A stretch of 64,000 nucleotides of DNA, taken from Onthophagus taurus (lineage: Eukaryota; Arthropoda; Insecta; Coleoptera; Scarabaeidae). The notes under the pieces were generated by a model. The model had not been told where the DNA came from. It was given only the letters and a program-made list of their open reading frames with translations, and searched no databases. The translations under genes and the position numbers were made by a program. The stretch spans positions 193,501-257,500 of the forward strand of contig NC_091971.1 in assembly GCF_036711975.1 (NCBI RefSeq), read 5' to 3'. Shown in pieces: positions 46,167 to 58,339 of the stretch (positions within the stretch are counted from its first letter, which is position 1; each line of letters begins with the position of its first letter).

Positions 46167-49100
46167 ATGTTAAAAAGTCAGAGCCCCATATTCGTGTTAT
46201 TCATTGTTTATTTATCGAGCAGAGTGGTGTTTGGAGACATAATCGTTTATGATATCGTAAGTTTTAAAAAAATAATTTCTTAAATTTGTGTATTATTTAA
46301 AATTATTTTAGGCCGAACATGTTGCTTATAACGTTCTTAAAGATATGCCATCAACATTTGGAGAATCAATACCTTTCGATGGTAAAATTGATCCTTTTTT
46401 ATTAAACTTGTCATAATTTTATTGTTTTAAGGTCTGGAAGCGATGTTAACGATAGCAAATCCGGTGGATGCTTGTGAAGCAATTGAGCCACCCCCAACAA
46501 TACACAATTTTCGTGGAAAATGGGTCGCTTTAATAGCTCGCCACAATTGTACATACGAACGAAAAGTACGAATGGCCCAAAACGCGAAATTTCATGGCGT
46601 AATTGTACATAACATAGATTCGGATAATTTGATAGCAATGACGGCCACCAATACAACGGGTATTTATATTCCCTCGGTTTTTATTGGGGCTTACGACGCT
46701 AATTATTTAAAAGAATTAAGTAGTAGACGCGAATTTTATATTATTATTACACCAGATGCTCCTTTTAATATCAATACACATTTGTTGTTGCCATTTGCGA
46801 TTGTTGTTGGAATACTTTTTATCGTAATGGTTATATTTATGGTAAGTTTTGTTGTTTGTGATGTTTCTTTTATTATTTTCTATTCCACTTAGGTGGTAAA
46901 ATGTATAAAAGATCGTCGAAGAGCACGTCGACATAGATTACCAGCTTCCGCTTTAAATAAAATGGTATTACACAAATTCATTAAAGGTGATCCATATGAG
47001 ACTTGTGCGATTTGTTTGGATGATTTTATTGAAGGGGAAAAGCTTCGAGTTCTACCCTGCGCTCATGGTAATAAACATTCTATGTTTTTTCATTTTGACA
47101 GTCTATTTTATGATACTATCTCCTATATCGCTGACTCCCTATCTAAGCAATGAGTGGCGAGCGTTTCCATCAAAAGCAGACGGAATGATATATGTTTTGT
47201 CTTTGTCGTGCCCCCATGTCGCGAAGGCGCTTGCGCGAATCGTAAATTTTAAAGAGTTTGAAGTGTTTCGCGCGTATTTTATGCAGCTTTGAAATGCAAT
47301 TATTGTAGATAGTTGACTTTAATTATAAATTATCGTAGATGCATCAAATAAATTAGAATATATGTACTTTTGTGTGAAATTGACGTTGAATATTGCTTTA
47401 AATATCAACTTTATGTAGGTTGTTCATTAAACATTATATTCTTTACTTTTAACAAATTTTCTTCACTTTCTTAACAAATAATAATTACATTTTAAATTGC
47501 TTAGTCCTAAAATATGTTAATAATTATGTTATTATAAACATGAAACCTATAATATACATAACTAAATATTTAGATTTTAGGTTATGTTTATGTCAAACAT
47601 TTATTTGGTGTTTTACAAGGTCTATAGAACATAAGGTTACCCAATACCCAAGGTTTATAGAACATAAGGTTACCTCATTCCCTATGCCTCTGTAGTATCG
47701 ATTATTACCCCGCAAATTGACGTCACTGGTTCGATACAGTCAGAATAAAAGATAGATACGTGCCAACGTGCCTATACTGTGGTACAGTCTATATAAAATA
47801 TTTAAACCTCGCATCGTGTTGTCCTTGTTTATAGATATATCTATAAACAAGGGCGTTGTGTTGTTGGGCAAGGTCTATAGAACATAAGGTTACCCAATAC
47901 CGATTCTCCTCCTCTGAGAGGCAAGGTGGGTCAGTGACGTAGCTGGTTCTATGAACAACACGATGCGAGGTTTAAATATTTTATATAGACTGTACCACAG
48001 TATAGGCACATGTATAGGCTATCTTTTATTCTGACTGTATCGAACCAGTGACGTCAATTTGCGGGGTAATAATCGATACTACAGAGGCATAGGGAATGAG
48101 GTAACCTTATGTTCTATAAACCTTGGGTGTTTTATAAACATCAAGGTCATCAGCTGCTATTAATTTTTAATTCACCGTCCAATAAGATAAAAGCGTACTC
48201 ACCACGTGTTCACGCATGTCTCTTGTGTAGACGGGGGCACGACAGAGACAGATATATATATATCTGCACTCTAGTGTTTACACCCTTTTGCTGCCTTAGT
48301 CAGCGATATAGGAGATAGTATACAGGTGTCTCAGCGAGACCGGTCATTAGACGTTTCTGGGATTCTGGCCAAACAAAAAATTTGAGAATGCAGACTTAAG
48401 TATTATCAATTACGTTCTCTTCATCTAAAATATTTTCAGATTTCTAGCACTTCCGGTTATACCGGAAATCGCCACCTACTTTATTTTTTTAAATGGAACA
48501 GCCTGTATATTTTTACATATTTAGATTTGTCTGTTTTGAAGGTTTATAAATAACTTTCCTTTTTGCAATTTGAACCAGCAATTCTCGAGTTATTCGAATT
48601 TTTCTAGAAAAATTTGCTCCAGCGGACATTTGTTCAAAAAGTCATAGAACACTCAATTTTTGAGATATCAATTTAGGATTCAGAACATGTTTAAACAACA
48701 TGATGGAGTATGTTTTGGTGCCGAGAACGGCTGTCTAGATCGTTTGGTCACTTTACTATGATACGTTAACTTTTCGAAATTTGGAAGCACCATAACTTCA
48801 TTTTTTTTAAATGGCACCCCCCATATTTTATTACTTAGTCGTCTTCGGCGACTCATTTTACATCTTTTATATTCCATAAGTCCTATGCCTAACATTAATA
48901 GTTTGAGAAATAATTAGGGTTTTTTGAAAAATGCTCACATATCATATGGATATTATTAACCTAATGTGCCATGGAAAACAAATGTTTAATGACTTATTGA
49001 TAAACGTCAAAGTCTAATTTAGGTTGTTTGATGCTTGTGAGTCTAAAACCAGTTAAAATGGATATTAATAACGTAAATAATGTTTATACAAATGAAGAAA

Positions 49101-52100
49101 TCCATAATTTATTTTTTGTGCACGAAAAGTGCGACAAAGTTCTTAGTAGAACTTGCAGAATGTTTAATGAAAATTATCCACATTTATCTCCGATGACAAA
49201 AGGTAAATTTAGAGGAATAGAAGCAAATTTTTGCATTTTGGACGAATTAATCACGTGTTAAACTGACCAAAAAATGTAGTAGATAATGCAACGGAAGAGG
49301 TGAATACCTTGGCTTATTTCGAGCCCAGTCCCAACACCTCAATTCGAGCTGCCAAAGAAGATCTGGGAATCATACTACGAACTTTGTCGTGCTTTTCATG
49401 CAAAAAAAATGAATTAAGAATTTCTTGATTTGTGTAAAATTACTTTCGTTATTGTTATCGATTTTAACTCGTTTCAGTACTAATATTAAGGGACATAACA
49501 GATAATTATTAGCTCACATGCATCAAGTGACGTAAAGAAGTGAGTCTTTGATAAGAACTCATTGAGAAGGCTTGTTTTTCATGGCACACTAGGCTAAATA
49601 TCCATATGATATGTGTGCATTTTTCAAAAAACCCTAATTATCTCCCAAACTATTAATATTAGGTATGGGCCATATGGGATATAAAAGATGTAGAATGAGA
49701 CACCGAAGACGACTAAAAAATAAAATATGGGGGGTGCCATTTAAAAAAATGAAGTTATGGTACTTCCAAATTTTGAAAAGTTAACGTGTCATAGTAAAGT
49801 GATCAAACGTTCTAGACCGCAGTTCTTGGCACCAAAACATACTCCATCATGTTGCTTAAGCATGTTCTCAATCCTAAATTGATATCCCAAAAATTGAGTG
49901 TTTTCTGATTTTTTGAACAAATGTCTGCTGGAGCAGATTTTTCTAGAAAAATTCGAATAACTCGAGAACGACCGAATCAAATTGCAAAAAGTAAAGTTAT
50001 TTATAAACCTTGAAAACAGACAAATCCAAATATGTAAAAATATACAGGGTGTTCCATTTAAAAAAATAAAGTTGGTGGCGACTTCCGGTGTAACCGGAAG
50101 TGCTAGAAATATGAAAATATTTTAGATGAAGAGAACGTAATTGATAATACTTAAGTCTGCATTCTCCAATTTTTTGTTTGGCCAGAACCCCAGAAACGTC
50201 TAATGACCGGTCTCTCTGAGACACCCTGTATATATGATTTTAACACTATGCCGTCCGGCGACACCACAGTGGTGTCGCTCGAAGAATATTGCTCAACGGC
50301 CGGCGTCACCACATTGGTGTCGCCCGCTTACGTATGGATCTACAATCCGTGCAAAAAGTCAAGGCCCCTCAATTTAGAGATCGATATCTTCGCAACCGAT
50401 CGATGAAAAAAATTGCGACAAAGTTTGTTGTAATCACTGAACATTTCTACGTAACATATGTTAATTTGAAAATTTTCGGATCCGCGATTTTCTTTTTATC
50501 GGGAGTTAAATGAAAAAAGTACCCGATTTTAGAGTGTGCCGGCAAACTTTGTCAACTTTGCGATTTTTTTTCTCGAAAACTATTTGACGAAAAAATTTCT
50601 AATTTAAACTGGTTGTAAACCGATGTGTTCTTAATGTGGGGCATATTTTATTTTTTCGATATTCCATATACTTTCGCGGAAAATCGCGGTTTAGTAGGAT
50701 GCAGTTATTTCGAAAACGACCTCGCGGATTTCAAGGCGGTTTTTACCAAAATATGTCAAATAATGTCGGTTGTCGGATTCCGTTATTAGTTTTTTGTAAT
50801 TCGCGACGGTAATGAAAGCTACAACAGTACTCAAACGGGTGCTGTAATGAGACTCCTTACAGCATCCGATGCTGTAATGAGATTTTAGTAACATTTTATG
50901 GAACCAGTTCATGTTGGTGACATTGGGTCATTAATTTTTCTAGTTGTCAATGTGACAATGTTTGTCCATGGATCTTTAAATACGTTCTTAGCATCGAATA
51001 CAAGGTCCACAATGATGAGGACATTGAACTCTGAGCAATTTCTCTTATTTTGGGAGGTGTACATGAAACATGTTTGTCAGGTGAATACATTTTGTGTTTT
51101 GACAGTTTCTAATTGTCAATTCAAATTTCTTTTTTCAAGTGTTACGGTGTTACCAACTGCTACATACCTATTTTCCTACTTTGTCAAAATTTATTTTATT
51201 TTTGAGAAAAAAAAGGATAGAAACGCGAATTACAAAAAATAGCATAAAAAACACGTTTCATAAGACTTAAAGCACTCATTCATTAAAAAACTCGTGGCTT
51301 CGCCACTCGTTTTTCAACTTGAATTCGTGCATTTCAAACGTGTCTTACGAAACTTGTTTTTTAATATACTATTTCAAAATTAAAGCTCCTTAATTTTTTT
51401 AAGAGCGATTTATAGCTTATTTCTGTTTCTCTTTAATTTGTAATTCCATTAAATCGCTCTTAAAAAATTAGGGAGCCCCAATTTTGAAAAACTGATAACG
51501 GAATCTGACAACTGACATTATTTTACATATTTTGGTAAAAACCGCCTTGAAATCCGCGAGGTCGTTTTCGAAATAACCGCATCCTACTAAACCGCGATTT
51601 TCCGCGAAACTATATGGAATATCAAAAAAATAAAATATGCCCCACATTAAGAACACATCGGTTTACCACGAGTTCAAATTTCAAATTTTTTCGTCAAATA
51701 GTTTTCGAGAAAAAAAATCGCATATTTGACAAAGTTGCCGGCACACTCAACTTTGTCGCAATTTTTTTCATCGATCGGTTGCGAAGATATCGATCTCTAA
51801 AGTGAGGGGCCTTGACTTTTTGCACGGATAAGTAGTCTGAATTTTCTGCCGGCGCCAAGCGAAGAAATTTTTGCGAAACTTGCGGACGTCAAAGTGTTAA
51901 AAGTTATTTTCAACAAATATTTGTTTTAAAACTAAATTTTCTTAATTGAAATATATTTTAGCCTATCATTCAAAATGCATTGATCCATGGCTAACAAATA
52001 ATCGTAGAGTGTGTCCCATTTGTAAACGAAAAGTGTTCGCACAAAACGAAGAACCATGTTCTTCAGATAGTGACACTGATGATGATACAACTCCGTTAAT

Positions 52101-52386
52101 AAATGCGTCAACGAATCAAAATCAATCGACGACTGGTGGTGGAACGTTTACGGTTACAAATGAAATGGAACGAGCCCGATTATTATTACGAGCACGAATT
52201 TTGCAACAGATGGCTGAAGAGCAAAACTTTTTTATGTTTCCTAATTCAACGATTATAAATGGTGACAGTAGTTCAGATTCTTCTGATGCAGTTTCACACG
52301 CGTCTAGAACCGATGACGTTTACGTTGATACAAGGTCCCAAAATACCTCAAATGGTAATAATTCAGATCATGATGTAGTTATTTAA
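46167..52386 (+). CDS. RNF13: PA-TM-RING E3 ubiquitin ligase (RNF13/RNF167 type), 389 aa
   Basis: Five exons join in frame: 46167-46256, 46312-46381, 46432-46841, 46893-47067 and 51962-52386. The product is an endosomal/lysosomal membrane E3 ligase. The signal peptide is 1 to ~23, and the lumenal PA domain runs from ~45 to 160 ([32 protein letters not shown]). The transmembrane helix is ~171-190, followed by a basic stretch ([10 protein letters not shown]). The RING-H2 ligands are C228, C231, C246, H248, H251, C254, C266 and C269. The acidic/serine-rich C-terminal tail ([13 protein letters not shown]) is typical of the family. The 4.9 kb intron 4 cuts the RING between H248 and H251 (phase 1). 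The family is firm; RNF13 rather than RNF167 is a best guess. Confidence 0.93.
47113..48321. mobile_element. Foldback element with nested palindrome
   Basis: The outer inverted repeats are 47113-47134 and 48300-48321 (ATACTATCTCCTATATCGCT and complement). The inner arms, about 47649-47825 and 47955-48123, are near-perfect inverse copies of ~170 bp. Short direct repeats CTATAGAACATAAGGTTACC occur at about 47620, 47650 and 47875, and a small palindrome GTTTATAGATATATCTATAAAC-like sits at the centre (~47829-47850). No coding motif. Confidence 0.65.
48323..50228. mobile_element. Deletion derivative of a Tc1/mariner-type element with ~600-bp inverted arms
   Basis: The ends CAGGTGTCTCAGCGAGACCG and (inverted) CAGGGTGTCTCAGAGAGACC are flanked by TA. 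The arms (48323 to ~48920 and ~49600 to 50228) are mutual inverses with moderate divergence. In the middle, the plus-strand frame 49064-49261 ([20 protein letters not shown]) resembles a DUF4817-type transposase HTH start. The catalytic domain is missing. Confidence 0.75.
50240..51870. repeat. Inverted repeat interrupted by a short TIR element
   Basis: Bases ~50350-50780 match the inverse of ~51480-51835 (for example CAAGGCGGTTTTTACCAAAA against its complement). Between them sits the TTTTGTAATTCGC-type element (~50785-51240) plus its shared flank to 51372. Confidence 0.65.
50785..51372. mobile_element. Short TIR element (TTTTGTAATTCGC family), copy 2
   Basis: Same sequence and orientation as 37225-37760, with a handful of substitutions and small indels. 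It is inserted in the spacer of the surrounding inverted repeat. Confidence 0.6.
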
Positions 52387-52473
52387 GTGAGTTTTAATAA
52401 GTAAAAGAATAGGGAAAAGTCTCGTTATATTTTTCTTTTTGTTAATTTTTTTTATGGTGCTAAAAAAATACCA

Positions 52474-52479
52474 AATAAA
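52474..52479 (+). promoter_or_regulatory. Polyadenylation signal of the RING E3 gene
   Basis: AATAAA lies 87 bp after the TAA stop and a second one follows near 52526. Confidence 0.5.
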
Positions 52480-53108
52480 GGTTTTATTAAAAAAATAACT
52501 TTAAGCAAGAATTAAAAAAAAATAATAATAAAGAAATCTCGTTTTTGTGTTTCTTTTCGTTAGGTTTTAGCAGTTAAAAAAGTATATGGAGAAAATCGAA
52601 GATTTTTCTTTCTATTCTAATCCGATTTGATGATTTTATTTTGTAATTATAGTGATAGTTAAGGTAAAAAGGAAACGATTATTGTTGATGACGTTTTTAT
52701 TTGTGATTTAACTTTTAAGATAGCGCGCTTTAGGAACTATATTGATTAATTAATCGAACAAAAAATGTGTAGTATTTTTACAGTTGACTATATAAATGTA
52801 AATAAGTAAATAAAAATGGTTTATGCCAATTCATAATTTAACCTAAATTTAATTAAGAGGAGAAATACATTTAGAACCTGAAAAATACTCAAAAACATTT
52901 TTTTTCATAGTATTTCCATTAATTCTTTGGCAATATAGTTATGAACCGAAACACAAGCTTAGAAGGAAAGGAAAATTGACAGATGGTCTAGTAAGAAAAT
53001 GATGTCATAGTATGGCTGGCTATTCCTGAATCAAGTTTCGTTCCGTAGATGACACCTTTGTGATCTGGCACCATGGAAGAGAACGTCTCCAGAAGTTCCT
53101 AAACCACT
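52480..53108. other. AT-rich intergenic DNA
   Basis: No gene or repeat boundary was recognised. Confidence 0.45.
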
Positions 53109-53109
53109 T

Positions 53110-53525
53110 GGGGCCGATTGTACAATATACCGATAAATCTACCTGATAACTATCTGGCCGATAAATTTATCGGGAGGATAAAGATATTCGCTGTTGTACA
53201 AACGGTTTTTGTCGGTAGGATTGCTATCGACGAAATAAGGGTCGGTTGGTAGTAGTTTTTCCTCATATCCAGTGATTTGTGCCGTAGGTTGGTAACGCTA
53301 ACGTCTTTCTTTGAAGTTTGAATTATGATTTTGACAATAATAACAATTGTTTAAAAATTTTTCACGACAGACAACTGACATAACTGAATACCTCACCGAA
53401 TATAAGTTATCCTGCCGATAATCTCACCGACAAAAATATCTGTACATTATAATACAGTACGAACTAACTTATCGGCCAGATATCACTGTCGGGAAGTTCA
53501 TCGGTTTATTGTACAACCGGTCCTT
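53110..53525. mobile_element. MITE with GGCCGATTGTACAATA ends
   Basis: The left end (GGGGCCGATTGTACAATATA) and the inverted right end (GGACCGGTTGTACAATAAAC) form terminal inverted repeats of ~28 bp. Several GATAAATTTATCGG-like palindromic subrepeats lie inside. It is too short for a transposase. Confidence 0.6.
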
Positions 53526-54290
53526 AAACTCGCAAATCCCATGATCAAATTTACCATGGAAACGAGAGATGTTAAACAGTAACCTTTCCTGGATGTTTTG
53601 GTTACTACGAAGACAGAACTTAGCCATACGTCTCTTAAAACGCCTAAACTCATTTGTTTCTAGTTCTAGCACTAGACCTAGAAACGTTTGGGTCACGATA
53701 TCCCAATAAATACTCTACCAATCTTCCTAAAATTTGTTACAAATCTAAACAGTAATCTTGTTTTCTATTTGAACCTAAAACATAAATTATTAAAAAAAAA
53801 TTGCTCTTTTTTTTTGAATAATTCATCAAAATTTTCTTAACAATTAGGAACATTTTTTTAAAAACATTGTATTATTTTCAATTATTAATTTTCTGCACAT
53901 TTTTAGGTCCACATAGAAGATATGAATGTTAGGAACAACTTAAATGTATTTCCAAGTAATTATAACCATTGTAACGAATCCTAGAATGTCCAAAGCGAAG
54001 CAACTCGCAACCTTCCCTAAGACGATTACTATTTGCCGACCACTTTGAAAAGTTTGGAAATAGTGAGTACATATTTTTATAGTATAAAGTATGAGTTTAT
54101 TATTAAACTGAGTTTTGTAGTAAGAGATGGCGCCATACGCCATATAGAAACTTAAAATTAATAAGTAACCGTTCAGATAAAAGATGGCACCATACTTTTC
54201 AATAAATTAAAAAATTCCTTTTTATTATCACCTAATTAAGTAAATGATTTAAAAACGTTCTAATATGATTAAATCAATTAACACGGCCGT
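53526..54290. other. AT-rich intergenic DNA with a repeat-family fragment
   Basis: A piece of the ACTAGAAC-type repeat lies at 53640-53690. No gene was recognised. Confidence 0.45.
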
Positions 54291-55270
54291 TTTTAATTGT
54301 TTCGGTGTTAATAAAACAGCGTGTTAAGCGGGTTTAATGAAAAGATCCCCTCGGTGGCAATAAGTTTTAATAATGGGTTGCGTCAACACGATCAACCAAC
54401 CCCTTCTTTGGGAAGTTCGCGTATAATCTCGTTACTAGTACGACGGTTTTGGGGGAGTCCTCGCAAAAGCAGATTCATCGAGTCAACAGGATAATCGCAT
54501 TTAAAATGTTTACGAATTATTTATTGTCTTGTAAAGTTTGCGGATGCTTAATGATTCTAGAAAATTGATCGAAATAAGTTTTTAATGTTATTGTAAATGA
54601 TAATAAGGTTCTTTCATGGTTTAAAATCGTTTTTGAGAGAATTTCCAAGAAACGTGTATCATTAAAAGAAAAAAAATTCGGCGCCATTGTGTCTGGTGAA
54701 AAAACTGTGGCAGATTGAGATCGGTTCGCCCCCACGCGCGCCCCTTTTGTCCGAACGACGTTGCGTTTCTGGACAAAACAATCCGGTCTCCTTCGAATAT
54801 CCACCTGTGTGAACCACGGACGAAGAAGAAAAACGACGGTCCGTTTAAAACAATTTATCACCGAGAATGAAATATGGAATGGATGGGATTCATTTCTTTA
54901 CCTGCGCGAAAAAGAGCAGAAACCGCGACGGCACGGCAGTTCTCGGATCCACAAATGGATCGAGAGGCCCTGTATAACAACAACAACAAGTGGAAATACG
55001 CGGCACCTGTCCGTTTGAAGAAAAGAGTAGGAAGGACGTTGTCGGAATTGGTATCATTCGAAGCACTCGGAGGAAGAATTAAAATGGAATCAGCCGGCAC
55101 AAGCGGTCAATAAAAACGCGGGGGCTCCCCGACAATGGCGGCCTGCTTTTAATGGACCTCGGCCATTGTGGCGGCCCGATACCGACAAATGAGAATCGAT
55201 ATTGAAATTCTTACAATTCGGCCCGCCAAAGGCGAACCGTGTCATTAATTAACAGATTAATGTGAGATTG
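54290..55270. promoter_or_regulatory. GC-rich non-coding island, possible regulatory region
   Basis: Base composition rises well above the surroundings. Overlapping frames on both strands match no family. Sox-like sites ACAATGG (about 55125) and CCATTGT (about 55163) lie in facing orientation about 40 bp apart within GGCGGCC-type sequence. This looks like conserved regulatory DNA or the 5' end of a gene outside the window. Function is unproven. Confidence 0.3.
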
Positions 55271-55526
55271 CGTCTCTCAATAGAAGAGATGAAGAAAAAG
55301 TAGTAGGAGAATCTTGTGTATCACTCTTTCTATCTCTTTTTCAATGATTTGAAATGACGATTGTAAATAAAATCATTGTATTATTAACGCTTATGGATAG
55401 CTAGTCACACATGCCTATAGCATCAAGTGTAAAGAAAGTGTGTTAAGATTCGCAGTCTACGTGGATTTATATTTATATCAAGGACGGTGAATCTAAGAGG
55501 ATTGCTACCTACTTCAAATTCGATGT

Positions 55527-55752
55527 ACTAATAGGCTAACTCGGAAACTATAAGAGTTAGAAAAAAGTAGTTTACATGTCATGATCTCGTTTTTCGAGAA
55601 ACTGCTAATGCCGAAAACCTCAAAGCGCTATCGTCTTTTGTTTTTCCTCTAGAGGCCAAAATTGAAAATGTCGTAAAACAAACAAGTGTAATTATCTTGG
55701 TACTTTTTTCTAACTCTTATAGTTTCCGAGATAGCCTATTGAACCACCCTGT
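55527..55752. mobile_element. Short MITE of the HCN-intron element family
   Basis: Inverted repeats 55529-55570 and 55700-55741 (AATAGGCTAACTCGGAAACT and inverse) and the phrase ATCTCGTTTTTCGAGAAA are shared with the elements at 26.7-30.6 kb. The right end is CACCCTGTA. Confidence 0.65.
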
Positions 55753-55756
55753 ACAG

Positions 55757-58339
55757 CTCGAAGGCCCGTTCGTGACGTCACACATAAACACTGACACTAG
55801 ACCTAGAACTAGAAACATTCGGGTTGGCTTGGGAAAATTTATCCGAAATATAAGCCCAGCTGTTAGATAATGCGTCCCTGTCAGCGTAACCACCAAAGTC
55901 TAAATTGAGGGTTGGTAGATAAAAACAATATTATCATAAAAGTGAGAACTGAAATAGCTATGGACAGAAAGAAACAAGGTGAGATGAACACTGAAACACT
56001 TACAGATAAGTGAATCACAGAAGACATTCTAGTTACTTTTCATTAGAGTGTTATTAATCAAAGCCGTGGAAAATTTGCGATGGAATGTGATCCCGGACTG
56101 TTTATCTAACCTCCTAGATGTTCTAGAACTCATTAAGTATTCACTAGAATAGCGGTTATGTACAGAAATCATAACTTGACACACGTTACGCTCATTATAT
56201 CAGAAGACATTAAGATAGTACTAGTGAGATACTAAAACAATTTGAACAAGATTCAGAAAATAGCTTTCTTTTTCATAACATCTTCGACAAGAAAAAATTA
56301 TTACTATGATTATAAAGCACAATGCAGCAAAAATTTATTATAAAACTTGTTATTTCTAGTCTTATTTCTAATTGATGATCTCGAAACTCCAAAATAACTG
56401 TATTTGTCAGAAATGTGAAAAAATTAAACCACGTGTAAACGATTTACTCGAAGGGAGAGCAAATAATCAGTTGTCTCAAGTGCTATTCCAGGACAAACTC
56501 CGTTGATTACCAAATAGACCCACGTAAGTACTTACTATAACCGAAACGGTGATTGCGTTTTTGTCCCTTCTCCCTTTTGTGAATAGATCATCAGGACACG
56601 TGTCGTCGAATCCGCAAAACCAGGACTTGGTGTAATTCTCAAGAGATGATTATTTTTAAGTTTGTAAGGAATCGAAAGTTATTTGAAAAATTATTTTTTA
56701 TAAACGACGATCGTTGAAAAAATTATTTAAAATTATTCGAAACTCGGCGCCACCACAAAAGAGGTCCGGAAAGGGACTCAAAAGCGGGAGAGAATAGGCA
56801 ATAGGCGTCGCAGGTGAATTATGAAAACGAAAAATAAAAAGATATACAAGAAAAAAGAAGAGAAATGTAGGGAGAAGATATGACGGCCGTTTTTATGTTC
56901 TTTGTTATAATATTTTCGAAATATATCACCGTGGAGGTTTTTCTGATCTTAGATAACGGCGCCCGAACCGACCAACAACGCATGGATATGGGTCTTTTTG
57001 GGGCGGAGAAACTTTTTATTCTTATATACCACTTAACATGTACACGATTTTAACGCCCCAAACAGAAACTCTTTTTGTTATTTAAATTTTATTTTTATAT
57101 TTTACCTAAAATAATTTAGTTCCAATTCCATTTCAACCAGAAATTTTTTCGAAGCTTCCCCACCGACCCCACAAAATAAATCAATTTAACATCATTACCA
57201 TTTTATTACGCAAGTCGTTCCTCTTATTTATATTCATTCCCCGTTGAGTGAAAAAAAATTCGAGTCCCCCGCGTTAATAATAACTCTTTAAACGAAGAAC
57301 GATCTATCACCGACACGCGACACACGAAATAGAAAAGGGGGGGTGCCCGAAATCGTCGACGCGTCGTTCGCAAATCCGCAAATCCCAAAGCTAACAAACA
57401 CGTCCGGCCCGGAATAATTTAATTAAACCAGGGTCTCTGGTTTTTAATTTTGACCCCGTAAACAGGGGTTGATTATCGGGACGGCTGCGGATTACCAGCC
57501 GGGATTACCGTCGTCGGAACGTCGCCTGAGTCACTCTTTACTACCACTATACTACAAAATTAAGAGGACCTTCGTTCCTGATCGATGGACGCGTTTTATC
57601 AGATTTCCGGGCGATTAAATTCAATGTAATTGGCTCACAATGGACGTGTGACAGAATAGGATTCTACGTTTTGATCTTTGGTTAGATAAGAGATGCGTAT
57701 CACATCACCAGGTATATATATATATGGTTCGTTTTCTACCTACTTTAGGGGCGTGACTTTGAAGTGTCCTAATCTGTGTTTGTTATTTCGACTATTTCTT
57801 TGTTATTAACCGCCACTGATATTAATCGAATCTAAACAAAATATTTCATAACAACTTATAATGCCATAAAAGATTTTAAACATAAGAAACGGATATAAAA
57901 GAACTAGATGTCGATTTTGCCAAAATGAAACATCACGTACAGAAAATGTTATCTAAAACCTTTGTCAAGAAGTCACCATATGAGACTGATCCTTTAATTG
58001 ATATTCGCAGAGCAATTGGTAATCTCGTTGAGAGCAGACGAATTTCGCCATATTGATAGTATAATGGATAGTAAACTAAGTGATGTTGTTATTTAGAACC
58101 ACAGGATGTTATTTAAGGATTAATCGATTATTTTGGCACAAGCAAAAATGATAGGAAGCTTAACTTGAAACTTTTTGAATTCGTTACTCATGATGGGACT
58201 TTCTGAAAGATGTTTTTCTCGAAACAGAATTCTGCACAACGTTTGCTAATACGATTGTCCTAAATCTATGTAGGCATCTTTAAATGGTAAAGAAAGCATA
58301 GCTTCATATGCCCAAGAGATACGAGATTTTATTATTATA
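55757..58339. other. Intergenic DNA with a GC-richer patch
   Basis: No gene. A GC-richer patch at about 57280-57560 has two GGATTAC sites (57485-57515, K50 homeodomain-like) and short palindromes such as ACCAGGGTCTCTGGT. A TA microsatellite lies at ~57712-57724. Confidence 0.4.

Larger units (their letters stand above)
47068..51961 (+). other. Intron 4 of the RING E3 gene, packed with inverted-repeat elements
   Basis: The donor is CATG|GTAATA and the acceptor ATTTTAG. It contains three blocks: a foldback element (47113-48321), a Tc1/mariner-type long-inverted-repeat element (48323-50228), and an inverted repeat with a nested short TIR element (about 50240-51870). The other introns of the gene are 50-55 bp. 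Confidence 0.8.

Noticed and set aside
54517-55113. Overlapping frames of 79-114 codons on both strands
   Set aside because: They sit in GC-rich non-coding DNA where stops are rare; no domain and no splice partners.
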